Source: Marsupella aquatica
Taxonomy: Eukaryota; Marchantiophyta
Assembly: GCA_973895155.1 (NCBI GenBank)
Contig: OZ316893.1
Coordinates: 28,272,001-28,336,000 of the forward strand
Direction of reading: 5' to 3'
Length of the DNA stretch: 64,000 nt
Both the position numbers and the translations under genes were made by a program. Position 1 is the stretch's first letter, and every line of letters starts with the position of its first letter. The notes under the pieces are model-generated. The model saw only the letters and a program-made list of their open reading frames with translations. It was not told the origin of the DNA and did no database searches. Of the stretch, positions 11,195-22,420 are shown piece after piece.

Positions 11195-12113
11195 AATGGT
11201 GAAAATTTTCCATGACTACTTGAGAAAGTTCATGGAAATCTTCATTGATGACTTTGCAGTGTTTGGGAAGGCATCGAAACATGCTATATACCTCAGGAAG
11301 ACCTTCATGAGATGCAGAGAGGTAGGTCTCAAGTTACACCCAGATAAATGTTTCTTTGGAGTAACGGAGGGTGTGCTGCTAGGTCACAAGGTATCAAAGA
11401 AAGGCATTGAGATTGACAAGGGTAAGCTAGCAGTATGGCTAGATATCATGCAACCTAAGAACATAAAGGATGTAAGATCCTTCTTGGGGTGCATTGGCTA
11501 TTATCGCCGGTTCATCAAGGATTTTTCCAAGCTAGCTTTACCATTGACTAACATGCTCAAGGCAGGTGCAGACTTCGAACCCACACTAGAGCTAGTAATA
11601 GCAGTGGTGGAATTAAAGCAAATGTTAGTTGAGGCCCCAATCATGATAGCACCAGACTGGAACAAAGATTTTTATGTCTTTGTAGATGTCTCAGGCTTCT
11701 GTATCGGCTCAGTACTAAGTCAGTTGGATAAGAAAGGAAGGGACCATCCCATACACTTTGCAAGCTTCCAGCTTGCCGATGCCGAACGAAACTACTCCAC
11801 AACAGAAAGAGAAGCATTAGGAGTCATTTATTCATGTAAAAAGTTTAGGCATTATTTGCTAAAGTACAAAGTAATCTTTCATACTGATCATGAAAGTTTG
11901 AAATACCTAGTGAATAAGCCGGACCTTACAGGCAGGGTAGCAAGGTGGATATTGCTATTACATGAATTTGACTACAAGCTAAAAATCAAGCCGGGAAAGC
12001 TACACGCCAATGCCGACTTCTTTTCAAGGATCACAGGCGAACCCGCCATGGATTGCATCAATGATAGATTCCCCGACAAGAAGCTATTCGTTGTGGAAGT
12101 AACTGATACGTAG
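11195..12113 (+). pseudogene. Ty3/gypsy RT C-terminal part and RNase H
   Basis: Continues the RT split at 7222. It reads KIFHDYLRKFMEIFIDDF (the catalytic YVDD box appears as FIDDF), then LKLHPDKCFF and LGHKVSKKGIE, then a connection domain (FLGCIGYYRRFIKDFS). An RNase H domain follows with FVDVSGFCIGSVLSQ, YSTTEREALG and a HTDHESLKYL box. Open for 305 codons, then TAG at 12111-12113. Intact wording but cut off from its N-terminus by E1. It lacks the usual YVDD tyrosine and valine, so it is likely inactive. Confidence 0.9.
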
Positions 12114-12830
12114 TACCCTAAGATTTTACAATTTCTCAACACATCCAGAGTACAGACAGGACTAAGCCAAGAGCAAGCCGCCATCTTTTTGCAGAAGGTC
12201 AGACAGTATCAGTGCATTAAGGGCGTGCTACACAGGTATGGAATCAGCGGAACGATTCAAAGGTGTTTGGAGAAGGGAGAGGTAAAACGAGTCCTACGGG
12301 CTATGCATGAAGAGGAGGCCGGAGGACATTTGCTCCAGTAACCAACAGTAACCACGTCTAAAAAGATCTTAGATGCCGGTTACTGGTGGCCCACCTTACA
12401 CAAGGATGTCTATCAGTTTATCAAACAATGTGATCCTTGTCAGCGAGCGGGAGGACCAAGGGCGGCCATGAGACATCCACTGCACCCTATTCTACCTCTG
12501 GCACCATTTGAGAAATATATGGGGTATTGATTACATTGGAACTCTGAAACCATTGACCCATCCTTGGAGAAACAAGTACATAATCCTAGCCACGGATTAT
12601 GCAACTAAGTGGGTAGAGGCCAGGCCAACAACGAAGGACGATGCAATTACTACAGCTCAATTCATGTATGAGCAGATCTTCACCAGGTATGGCGCACCCC
12701 TAGAGTTAGTTAGTGATAGAGGAACCCATTTTCTGAATGATATAATCAGTCGCTTAAATGAGCAAAATTTAGTTAGGCATAGGCCTACTACTCCTTACCA
12801 CCCAAAAGCAAATAGGTTGACAAAACTGTG
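12114..12830 (+). pseudogene. Ty3/gypsy integrase, truncated
   Basis: Continues the RNase H frame after the stop. It carries the H2C2 zinc-binding region (AGYWWPTLHKD, CDPCQR) and the start of the catalytic core. A 4-base TATA insertion near 12515 shifts the frame. The core then runs at 12508-12828 with WGIDYIG (first Asp) and LVSDRGTHF (second Asp). A TAA interrupts near 12340. The third catalytic residue is absent: the block that should read NGLTER reads NRLTKL and the similarity stops there. Inactive relic, very similar to the second integrase copy at 60.1-61.5 kb. Confidence 0.85.
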
Positions 12831-13052
12831 GATCCAGTATGCATGGGAACACATGCAAGCACCAGGTATATTGAACCCTGGCATTTGACATGAATGTTCT
12901 TGTCAACAATTGCTCTGAACATAATCCCAGGTCCAGACTCTCATTGTGCCCCCGATTGTGCCTCCTCTTTCTTGTACAGATAAAACTATTGCGGCTGAGC
13001 GGCTTGTCTGAGTCCCAAGCTTCTTCAGATTTACTGAACTCAGTATGGTAGT

Positions 13053-13654
13053 ATGGTGGGCGGGCTTGCATTTGAGCAAGCACTGTGGCCCGAGCCTGAT
13101 ACACCATTGGCTAACGTGACTTTGTTTCTCCTACATGATCCAGTGGAGGTGGATTTAGTAAAACTCTTGGAGTTACCAAAGGAGCAGGCGTTACCTGAGG
13201 AGCAAGAGACTTTTAGCTATGCCCATTATGAGAAGGTATTGAAAGAGATTTTTGTCAAAGTTGAGAGCACCCCTCACTTGATCAGCATTGGAATGACTGG
13301 CTTGTTGAAACTAGGAGATGAAATGTTTTCACTTAAGGCTAATATGACTCTCTACAAATTGGGCCAACTCCACTCCTGAAAATGGCAAATCCACCAGCCT
13401 TTGAGAGAAGAGATGGGGCTGATTTGTAGCTTGACAGAAAAGAGTCATTTGTGGATAAGATGTGGAAGAGGGGAAGGCGGTCAGAAAATTCACAGAGAAG
13501 TTCAACTACGACTCAGGCCCCTGTCACTGCATCTCCCTTTGTCAGAATTGTTACTGTTCGAGAGTCTGATCAAAAGAAACTTGACAAGGCAGCTTTGGCT
13601 TGTATGGATCTGAACCAAGAGCATGAATGGCATCTCACAATATCAATGGGGTAA
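13053..13654 (+). other. Two unassigned short ORFs
   Basis: An ORF of 108 codons (13053-13379; acidic, with PKEQALPEEQETF) is followed two bases later by a second reading frame from ATG 13382. The second is interrupted once by TAG near 13427 and ends at 13654 (basic, MWKRGRRS). Composition looks coding-like but I recognise no family. They may be remnants of a longer gene or retroelement ORF. Confidence 0.25.
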
Positions 13655-13952
13655 TTGTAACGTGCGAGCAAACAGTAAAAATTTTACTCGCAAGAGCAAA
13701 AAAAATTCCTGCATGACCCCTATTTTTCTACATGCAACTGCCTCGCTATCAACTACTTGGTTGGTAACATCCCTTTTGGGGACTCCCTTTTTGCTAGCGA
13801 GCTCGCTAGCCATCTGCAGCCTTTAAAAAAACACAAAAAATGTAAAAGGGACCAAAAAGTAACTGAAATTTGGAATCATTATTGTCTCGCTATCAAAATC
13901 TCCTCGCTATCAAAATCTCCTGTTTGCTCGCAACATAGAATACCTCATATCA

Positions 13953-14321
13953 ATGGGGCGGTACAAGAAGTCTACAAAACCAGTTAGCAGTCAGAAGGGT
14001 AAAAACATTGATACTGAGAATATTGATCCAAGTGCAACACAGGTTAGCCAAAACAATGCCAGGCTCCTTCCAAAGATGAAACCAGTTGGAGAGAGAAAGG
14101 CCCCTGTCAGACGAGCACCTAAAGCTCCCGTTCAAAAGAAGGGCCCTGCTCAAGGTGGTAGGAAAGTTGTAGGAGAGCAGACAAGTGTGGCTTCAGTGAG
14201 TCCTGTGTGCCTGACTCAGCTGTCAAATGTTGGCATGGGACCTTCAGGACACTCTAGTATTTATCAGGAAAGCCAGCTTGGGCAATTCCCAGTCTCTTAC
14301 GTAGAAGAGATAAAGGATTAG
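13953..14321 (+). CDS. Unrecognised basic protein, 122 codons
   Basis: ATG to TAA, Lys/Pro/Arg-rich in the middle (KAPVRRAPKAPVQKKG), consistent with a low-complexity nucleic-acid-binding or disordered segment. No splice sites were tested. No family recognised. It lies downstream of the broken integrase and could be a single exon or a chance frame. Confidence 0.25.
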   Translation: MGRYKKSTKPVSSQKGKNIDTENIDPSATQVSQNNARLLPKMKPVGERKAPVRRAPKAPVQKKGPAQGGRKVVGEQTSVASVSPVCLTQLSNVGMGPSGHSSIYQESQLGQFPVSYVEEIKD

Positions 14322-15224
14322 ACTTGATGTACAAGGCATTGTTTTTGGCATTTCCCGTTCGAAGAATACAATGGAAATTTTATCAAGTACTATCATTTTA
14401 TTGTAGATTCATTGTCCAATTTCATTTCTGATTTCATTGTGGATTTATTGTCAGATTGTTCGAATGAGTTGGTAGTTGGCTGTCTAGTATCGTTTGCATA
14501 TATTGGGCTGCTACTTGGTCAATACCAGCATGAGAAATAAGTTGAACTGTCCAAGATATACAGCAGCCGATAGTTGCATGTGGTGGTGAGGAATTTGTAA
14601 TCCTTGTTTGAAATTCAATTGGCTGAATTATGTCACGAATAGATTGCGTGACCAATCTCGACTCTGCCCACTTTCCCTGGTCGATTCCACACAAGCAGAA
14701 AAATTAACATAGAGCGCAATCCAAATATGCGGACGTTCGTCGCCATGCCTAACTTAAATCGGCGCACATTCATCGCCGCGTCCAATTTTACTCGGGGCAC
14801 ATTCGTTGTCCCCCTTGCACAAACGCAAAAACAAAAACCTAGTGTAAAGCGCATTCCCGATGACATCCCTTAATCAATTTAAAACTGAGTGAAAAGGTAG
14901 ATTGAAGTCAACGAATAATTCGTGTACATACGGGCACGGGCAGCGAGAGTGTGACATACTGGCCTGAAAACTGACAAAGGGGAAACCACCATAAGGGAAA
15001 AAACGGGGCCCTCTTTCCGGGGTGGGGGAGAACCGCGGCAGAGTTGACGACTCCTCTCCCTGAATAATGTTTCGGGGGGGGGGGGGGGGCGGGGCGCAAA
15101 GGAGTGTGTCAGCTTAATAATGGAAGTGTGGGGCCATATTATTATTGTCCTTCTCGCAACTGCCCACATGACTCCAACCAGCTGTCACGAATTCAGCACG
15201 AAAAGCAATCTCGAGGCTCAAAGC
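14322..15224. other. Spacer without recognised gene
   Basis: No convincing ORF. Contains short GC-rich direct repeats (CGCCATGCC / CGCCGCGTCC near 14740-14800) and the 16-G run at 15074-15089. Confidence 0.4.
15074..15089 (+). repeat. 16-base poly-G run
   Basis: Uninterrupted G16 followed by CGGGGCG. Its length is likely unreliable in the assembly. Confidence 0.8.
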
Positions 15225-15226
15225 AA

Positions 15227-15525
15227 TCTCGAGGCTCATAAAGAGCCTCCCGTACCTGACTGCCCACATTCCCTGCCCGAGCAAGCTGTTCGTGTTTGTC
15301 GCGAATGGTGACACTATTTTTCTAAGTGGACACAATTTTCTAAAGTGTCACTAGCGTTTGAATGAACCCCACTTTTGGGTCTCGAGGTTCATAAAGAGCC
15401 TCCCGTACCGGACTGCCCACATTCCCTGCCTGAGCAAGCTACTCGTGTTTGTCACGAATGGTGACACTATTTTTCTAAGTGTCGCTAGCATTTGAATGAA
15501 CCCCACTTTTGGGTGGGGTTATTAT
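15227..15525 (+). repeat. Tandem duplication, ~153-bp unit, two copies
   Basis: Unit begins at TCTCGAGGCTCATAAAGAGC and includes CCCACATTCCCTGCC and GAATGGTGACACTATTTTTC. The second copy starts near 15380 and differs at scattered bases. A partial third start (AAGCAATCTCGAGGCTC doubled at 15202-15236) precedes it. Confidence 0.75.
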
Positions 15526-15541
15526 TAAAAGTATCATGAGT

Positions 15542-15607
15542 TGCCAGGAATTGACCCCAGACCTGTCGCTCCCCACTCAGACGCTCTACCATCGAGTCCC
15601 TAACCCA
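15542..15607 (-). repeat. tRNA-like sequence, copy 1
   Basis: On the minus strand this holds an A-box-like GATGGTAGAGC and, ~30 bases on, a B-box-like GGGTCAATTCC followed by TGGCA. Spacing fits a tRNA gene or tRNA-derived SINE, but no clear acceptor stem closes it. Flanked by copies of TTTGAATGAACCCCACTTTT. Confidence 0.5.
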
Positions 15608-15659
15608 CTAGCGTTTGAATGAACCCCACTTTTGGGGGGGTTATTGTTAAAAGATCATG

Positions 15660-15723
15660 TGCTGCCAGGAATTGACCCCAGACCTGTCGCTTCCCACGCT
15701 CTACCATCGAGTCCCTAACCCAG
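15660..15723 (-). repeat. tRNA-like sequence, copy 2
   Basis: Same A-box-like and B-box-like motifs as copy 1. Eight bases (CACTCAGA) between them are missing, which would shorten the anticodon/variable region. Two copies with shared flanks suggest a repeat rather than a working tRNA. Confidence 0.5.
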
Positions 15724-15790
15724 TGATGACCACTTCTGGTCGCATATAATATTTAGCCTAATAAGATCATCGGTTACAGCGGGCAGCACG

Positions 15791-15822
15791 GGCTAATCAT
15801 TGCTAAGTAGCATTGATTAGCC
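15791..15822. promoter_or_regulatory. 14-bp inverted repeat upstream of ALDH7
   Basis: GGCTAATCATTGCT, four-base spacer AAGT, then AGCATTGATTAGCC; 13 of 14 positions pair. It lies ~85 bases upstream of the ALDH7 TATA box. Each arm holds an ATTGATTAG/CTAATCA-type core like homeodomain sites. A regulatory role is inferred. Confidence 0.4.
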
Positions 15823-15905
15823 TCGATATTACTTTTCGTCCTGCCACGATCCCGTACCTTATGCTCTTCCGTCTGCTGACATAGACAAATTCCCCAAACA
15901 CACCA

Positions 15906-15911
15906 TATAAA
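15906..15911 (+). promoter_or_regulatory. Candidate TATA box of ALDH7
   Basis: TATAAA in CACCATATAAACCC, 577 bases upstream of the ATG at 16488. A long 5' leader, possibly with an intron, would be needed. No better TATA box lies closer. Confidence 0.4.
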
Positions 15912-16487
15912 CCCAACCCCAGTTAGCAGATTGATACAATTGCAGAAGCGGTGCGCGGATTTTCAGGTTCCTGAGCTGATCACCACCACCCCAGTCTGGA
16001 CTGCTGCAGCTTTTTGAACGGACTTCAACCAAGTTTGTCTCCTCCCTGTCTTTCTAAGCACAATTCCATTGAGTAGCACTCCACATATCAGGCAGTTATC
16101 AATTGAACTCGAATCACTGTCATTCGGTTGTCATGCTCGCAACGAGGGAACGATGATGTTCTAGCACATACTTCGAAGACAATTTTCAATTGGAGTCTGT
16201 GGTTCTTCCGTAGTACAAACACTACTTCGCACTTAGAAACACGATTTTTGGATTGTGTGGCAATTAGCTCCATCTGTATTCATAACTTGAATTTGGAGAA
16301 GGAGAAAGCTCAGACGTACTATCTGATGTATAGCGACAGACAGATTTTGGGTCGCGGGTGAATTGCCTGAGGTTCGCTCTCACTCACGATCTTTGTTAGA
16401 CGACTATGTCTTTCCATTTTAAATGGAAGGATTGTAAGCAGGGTCGTTGGTGAATGTGAAGACAGGGGAGAACAGAGGATTAAAACG

Positions 16488-19400
16488 ATGGGGTTGGATT
16501 TCGAGAGCCCCGACAACAAGTTCCTCACGACCTTGGGGTTGCGATCCCACAACTCAGGCAGCTTCGTGGGCGGACAATGGAAAGCCACCGGTCCAACCGT
16601 TAGCTCTATCAATCCCACCACCGGCAAGGTGCACGCCTTTCGAAATTCTTATTAGGCGCCTTCCATTGAGCTCTTGAGGAATGAACGCGTCTCTCGAATT
16701 TCTTATGTACGCGCATTCCATTGAGCTATGAGGAACGAAAGCTAACTGGGGTGAATCTGCGTGCCGAATTCCAATTGAGAGCGGAAATTTGATTAGAGTC
16801 TTCATTTTTCCCGTTCCTTAATTTCACCTTGTGTCCTCTCGTTTAACATGTGTATGCCTCATGTCTTAAAGGTGGAAGCCGGCGCGAGTTTGATTGTGCT
16901 CATTTCTAAAGTACCTTAGAATAGCAAAATGGGACTAGAAGCGTGGCTTGAATTCTCACCTTTAAGTGTACCCAAGTTCTTTTCCGTCTGTCGTTGTTGT
17001 ATGTCGCAGAGGCCGCGTATGGTGACTATGTATGATCTTCTTGCAGGAAATAGCGACTGTTATAGAAGCATCGCTGGAAGATTACGAAGAAGGCCTCAAA
17101 GCTTCTGATGCAGCCAAAACAGAATGGATGCTCGTAAGTAGACCCTCATGTGTCGGAATATGTCCATTTCACCTCCTTTCAACCAAGAATGTGATTTGTT
17201 CGTTAACGTCGGAGTTTCACATTCGTCAACCTTTTCTGAGCAATCAGCTGTGGTGACTTTTTAAATTCGTAGTACTCTGAATTTGTAGCCAAGATGAGGG
17301 CCACGGGTCTTTTGGCTTTCCTGCTGTAACGCATAGGACATACGCGTTACGCTTTGTGTAGACGCCAGCACCCAAGAGAGGCGAGATTGTCCGGCAGCTT
17401 GGAGAGGTGTTCCGTGCCAAGGTGGTCGAACTTGGAAGACTTGTTTCTTTGGAGATGGGCAAGATTCTGCCCGAGGGCATTGGAGAAGTGCAGGTAATTT
17501 CCCTGTATGGGCAACCTCCAATCTGGGAAACGTGTACATTAGTGGTCCGGTTATACGTTTTTCTCCGGATGGTCTATCTTGCGCGAATTTGTCAACGGAA
17601 CAATCTACTGTCAAGTCTGACGATCAACTTTGTCTGGGAATGTTGGTCAGGAAATCATCGATATGTGTGACTTCGCAGCGGGTCTTAGCAGACAGATTAA
17701 CGGTTCTGTTATCCCCTCAGAACGTAAGGAAGATTACTAACTTAGACATTTACTGGATTTTGTGGTACAATGCACTTGTGTGTCCTTGAGAAGATCATGA
17801 TCATTGAGGCGATTGCAATGATGATATTTAAATCAGGTGAACCTGATAACAATGTTACGGATGTGCAGGTCTAAACCATGCCATGTTTGAGGTTTGCCAC
17901 ACTTTCCTACTATCACCTGTTGTTTAGTATCTTCATTGATAAATTGGGTACAGAAATGCGTGGATGTCCTCATCTTTCGTTGTAAGGGTCTAGTGTTTTC
18001 ATCTCCTAGCGTGTAATACTTATTAATGCGCCCCATTGATTTAGAATGTCATTCTTTTTGTCGTCGTAATCAGATGTCCTTATTTTTTTGGCACTCTGGG
18101 CAGTTCTGGAACCCACTGGGTATTGTTGGTGTGATCACATCCTTCAACTTTCCCTGCGCGGTCCTCGGTACGAATTGTCTTCAAAACTTCTATTCACATG
18201 AAGTGTCCAAGAAGCTGCTGAAGGACTAAATAAAACTTTTTCCATATATGATACACCTGAATAGCCTGATTTGGTCACAAACTTAATGGTTCAAACTGCC
18301 TGATCTTGAACCGGTGTAGCTTTTCTTCACTGTATTTTACATCAACGTGTTTGGGTGTCCAGATTAGAGAAAGAAGCAAAGGTGTATATTGTAAAATCTG
18401 TCTCTTGCAGGATGGAATGCCTGCATTGCAATGGTTTGTGGCAACGCTGTTGTATGGTAAGTACTTGTTAGGCGGGTACAAAGTTGGCCCGTTGTTTGTG
18501 CTTCCAAATTACTTAATAACAAGTCCAGTGATTTAAATACGCCATCTGTGAAACGTTAGACCTAGACATTCCTAATGATACATTCCTAATGATTTCATTA
18601 TTCAAAGACAAGTGATAGACCTGTAAAGGCAACATCGTCAAATGCTTAGAGAAAACTAACTTACTTTCTTGTCTTTCAAGATGGACGTATAGGATGGAAC
18701 GAAGAAAACATGTTCATCTAATGATGAACCGTCAGAGTATTCGACTTCATGTAGAAATCTTAGGTGTCCGCGACTTTTTGTCGTACTTGATCGAGTATAT
18801 TGTTTCTTCAGTTTGACCTGTGCCTGTCTACTGACTCTGTTGCTGCAGGAAAGGGGCTCCCACAACACCTTTGATCACCATAGCAGTGACGAAAATGTTT
18901 CAAGAAGTTCTGGAGAAGAATGGATTGCCCGGAGCTATTTTTACAGGTTTGTGTGGAGGAGCTGACATTGGACAGAAGATTGCTCACGACCGACGGATTG
19001 CACTTGTCTCTTTCACTGGTAGCACGAAGGTACTGAATGCTACAAACTCCATGGATGACTATTTTTCGATGTGTCAGCTCTGGGCGGTTTCTAGACATTG
19101 CTTGCTTCTTCGTTGCAACAAGGAGTGGGGCAGACAACAGCTCTCCTCTGTGACAAGATTTGGCCCGTAAAACACCCTTCTAGCTTTGATTTTGGTTTCT
19201 TGTGCTTTCAGGTGGGCCAGGCAATACGAGAGGCAGTGAGTGCTCGTTTTGGCAAGTGCCTGCTAGAGCTTAGTGGGAACAATGCTATCATTGTCATGGA
19301 GGATGCTGATTTAACGATTGCAACCCGTTCTATCCTTTTCGCATCTGTTGGTACAACTGGCCAACGCTGCACTACCTGCCGCCGTCTGGTATTTTCCACT

Positions 19401-20852
19401 TCCCCATTTTCAGCCGAAATACCCCTTTTGCATGGCATCCCCTATATCAATAGGGTAGTGTTTCTGTAATAGATTTTCTGTTATCAGCCAGCAAGAAAGA
19501 ATTTGACCTCAAACACGAGCAGATGCGCTCATTCGGCTGCTAGAGACATTTCTAACATTTTTTTCTGATGCTTCAACCAGTTAATACACGAGTCGATCTA
19601 CAAGGAGACTCTTGACAAACTTTTGAAGTCATATGCGCAAGTCGAAGCTGGTGACCCACTTGTTGAAGGCACTCTTCTTGGTCCTCTCCATACTAAAACT
19701 GGTGTAAATGCCTACAAAGGCGGCATTTTGAAAATCAAAGAACAGGTCCATTCTCTTGGGAAGTCCTTCTCTGTCGCCATTTCAACAATGTCGCTTTAAA
19801 GTGTGAATTCATTTCGTATTTAAAAACCGAGAATCTGATTTCTGTCGTGGCATTTCAATGTGTCAGGGTGGAGTGATCCTAACTGGTGGATCCGTAATTG
19901 AGCGGGACGGGAATTATGTGCAACCTACCATCGTGGAAATAGCTCACGATGCTACTATCGTCCAGGAAGAATTATTCTGTCCGATTCTCTATGTATTCAA
20001 GTTCAAGGTAAATTCATTCGGCTAGTATATCAGTATCATGATACAGTCGTTTAGAAGGATTGTTGGGCGATACTCCTGGAATAGTACTGTTGCACGATAT
20101 TAGAGTGCTGTTACACCAAAACGTTTTAGTAAAATAATAATAAGTCAAGATGCCTTGCAGACATTTGAGGAAGCAGTCAAGCTGAACAATTCCGTGCCAC
20201 AAGGGCTGAGCAGCTCCATCTTCACCAAAAGCCCGGAGAACATTTTCAGGTGGACTGGGTATGTAACAATATGTTAAACTTACCTTTGGATTTACGGAAA
20301 TCTCTCCTTCAATTTTTTTTGTATCAAAGTCTTCCTTGTTGACTTAGCACGACTTCAGCTCATGGATGACTTTAAGAAGTAACGTTCGATTTAACATGGT
20401 TGGGTTGTTTACCTGGAACTCGTGCAGGCCTGCAGGAAGTGACTGTGGTATTGTGAATGTCAACATTCCCACCAATGGAGCAGAGATCGGTGGTGCCTTT
20501 GGAGGTGAAAAGGCAACCGGGGGTGGAAGAGAGTCGGGTAGTGACTCGTGGAAACAATACATGAGAAGATCAACTAGGTGAGCGAATTCACCTCTCCTTA
20601 GTTCGTTCTTCTCATCTCCATTTTTGTGCTGGAATACGCTATATACTATTAGTTTCATATGGCCTCCTGAGATTCTAAATTCTGGCTTTATTGGATGAAA
20701 TTGGGGGTGTGATACAGTCTTGTCTCCCGTGTTTGATGTATCTGCATATATATGTATTTCTCGTGGACTCAAGAACTTTGGGTTGTTGCAGCACAATCAA
20801 CTATGGCCGGGACCTACCACTTGCACAGGGAATCAGCTTTGGGGGCGACTAA
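16488..20852 (+). CDS. ALDH7B: Antiquitin-type aldehyde dehydrogenase (ALDH7B), 14 exons
   Basis: Oxidises aldehydes such as alpha-aminoadipic semialdehyde and lipid-peroxidation aldehydes with NAD+. The plant enzyme is tied to lysine breakdown and stress tolerance and is usually cytosolic. Exons: 16488-16628, 17047-17133, 17362-17493, 17651-17723, 17869-17891, 18104-18167, 18411-18456, 18849-19029, 19212-19388, 19581-19745, 19867-20007, 20161-20258, 20428-20577, 20792-20852. All introns are GT-AG and phases agree. The joined CDS is 1539 nt, 512 residues, the usual family length. Motifs: [10 protein letters not shown] cofactor loop; LLELSGNNA with Glu268; [10 protein letters not shown] with nucleophile Cys302; [15 protein letters not shown]; a [10 protein letters not shown]-terminal segment. 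Exon 5 is only 23 nt. No stop or frameshift, so it is the one clearly intact conserved gene here. Confidence 0.97.
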
Positions 20853-20954
20853 ATCAGCGATACTTTCGCTGGGATCTTGCCAAGAAGGATGTTGACCTGG
20901 TTCTAGACTTTGGACTAGTGCATCCTAGCTTTATAGATGCGGCTCGGGAAATTG

Positions 20955-20960
20955 AATAAA
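20955..20960 (+). terminator. Poly(A) signal of ALDH7
   Basis: AATAAA 103 bases after the ALDH7 stop codon, in TTGAATAAAACAAA. The expected position for a plant near-upstream polyadenylation element. Confidence 0.55.
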
Positions 20961-22132
20961 ACAAATCTTTGACTCTGTTTCAATTCCGTGCGTCCTTCAA
21001 GCGACTGAAGATGTTGTGAATAAGCTTTGCTTTTCCATGTAATTACTCCAAGCAGAATTATCATTTTGCCTCGCCCCCTTTTTTCATTCGGCAAGAGTTT
21101 GTGTCAAGGATTGATTCTTACCTTTGGAGCAAAGAAACCTTTTCTTTTGCGGGGCTTCTGATTCGAAATGCTTCACATCCCTTTGAAAGTGCCCTGTTTC
21201 AGCCTTTACAACTCCGTGATTGCACGAAGAAGCAAAGGGATCATAAGACTTGTGGAAAAGTGGACTGGAGACAGAAAGTTGATCATAAATTGAACTCATG
21301 GCTGGAACAAATGAGGGTTGTCAGATCACACTCATAGCGGGACACATAGGACTCCTCATACCCCTGAGGCCCATACTCAGCCCTCAGTCATACTGGATGA
21401 AAATAGGATTACTTCATGTAACTGCTGTGCTTACAATAGATGCTTGTGATGTATATTTTGCTGTAATTGATACATGGATATGTACACTTATAGATGGAAA
21501 CGTATTTATGAATTTGTCATTTAGTGAGGGCAGACCTGCACTTATGAAAACTGTATATATCTTCTCTGCACAGCGCGTGCAATGAGGCCGGTCTTCAGGC
21601 CATTTCAGGGTATTTAGGGAGCGCGGTGCATGGTCTCCTACATGCAGTGCACGGTCTCGACGTTTCAACATTTGGACTCCCACAACATTATTATTAAAAC
21701 CTTTAAACTCCGCTAGTATTGATTAGGGTGACTTACGGGTGGTTGCCGTAGGCTCCCATAACATTATTTTTTAAGTGTTCATACACCACTAGCATTCATT
21801 GTGACTCACTTGTAGTCCCGCACTCCCATAACATTTCCAATAAAAGTCTTTTGCAGCTATAACATTCATGTTGAAACCATTGGACTCCGTTAGCATCAAA
21901 AGTGTCACCATTCAATTAGGTTCGTGAGAAATACAAAGGAAACAAAGCTTGGTCAATGCTTCTAGAATTCCTGTACCAGCCTTCAAATGTGCTCGTCACC
22001 TTCAAATTCCCTTCTGCATTATTGTTGGGTCGGTATTTTGGTCGGGAAGCATTGGCCTTCGAGAATTCCTGTTGCTGGCCTTCAATCTGGTCCTTGACTG
22101 TGCTCGCCACCTCCAAATTCCCTTCAATCTGC
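20961..22132. other. Spacer with dispersed repeat pieces
   Basis: No gene seen. From ~21660 on, fragments of the satellite vocabulary appear (ACTCCCACAACATT, CTCCCATAACATT, GTGTCACCATTCAATT). A segment at 21955-22130 recurs at about 25080-25270 and 26310-26530 (CTTCTAGAATTCCTGT, TTCAAATTCCCTTCTG, TGGTCGGGAAG). Confidence 0.5.
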
Positions 22133-22420
22133 ATCTTGAATCTTGCGTTGCTTGGATGGCGTACTGACGTCGTCAATAATTGCAGCAAGTGATGGATTAG
22201 AGTCGTTGTCGGATGCAGTCTTTGAGCGAAGGCGTTTCCGAATGGTTACGGTTTTTATGCTTACTGGTGGCAGTGCATCGTGAATCTTGTGTCGCTTGGA
22301 TGGCGTACTAACGTTGTCAATAATTGCAGCAAGTGATGGATTCGAGTCGTTGTTGGATGCAGTCTTCGAGCGAAGGCGTTTCCGAATGGTTGCGTTTTTT
22401 ATGCTTACTGGTGGCAGTGG
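22133..22420 (+). repeat. Tandem duplication, ~144-bp unit
   Basis: Two copies of a unit with CTTGGATGGCGTACTRACG, TCAATAATTGCAGCAAGTG and GAGCGAAGGCGTTTCC, offset by 144 bases, with a few substitutions between them. Confidence 0.75.

Noticed and set aside
15542-15723. Functional tRNA genes
   Set aside because: No closed acceptor stem; copies differ by an 8-base deletion in the anticodon region and share repeat flanks.
16447-16677. 76-codon ORF starting MVNVKTGENRG as the ALDH7 start
   Set aside because: It is in another frame and runs past the exon 1 donor. The ATG at 16488 gives the family N-terminus and a 512-residue product.
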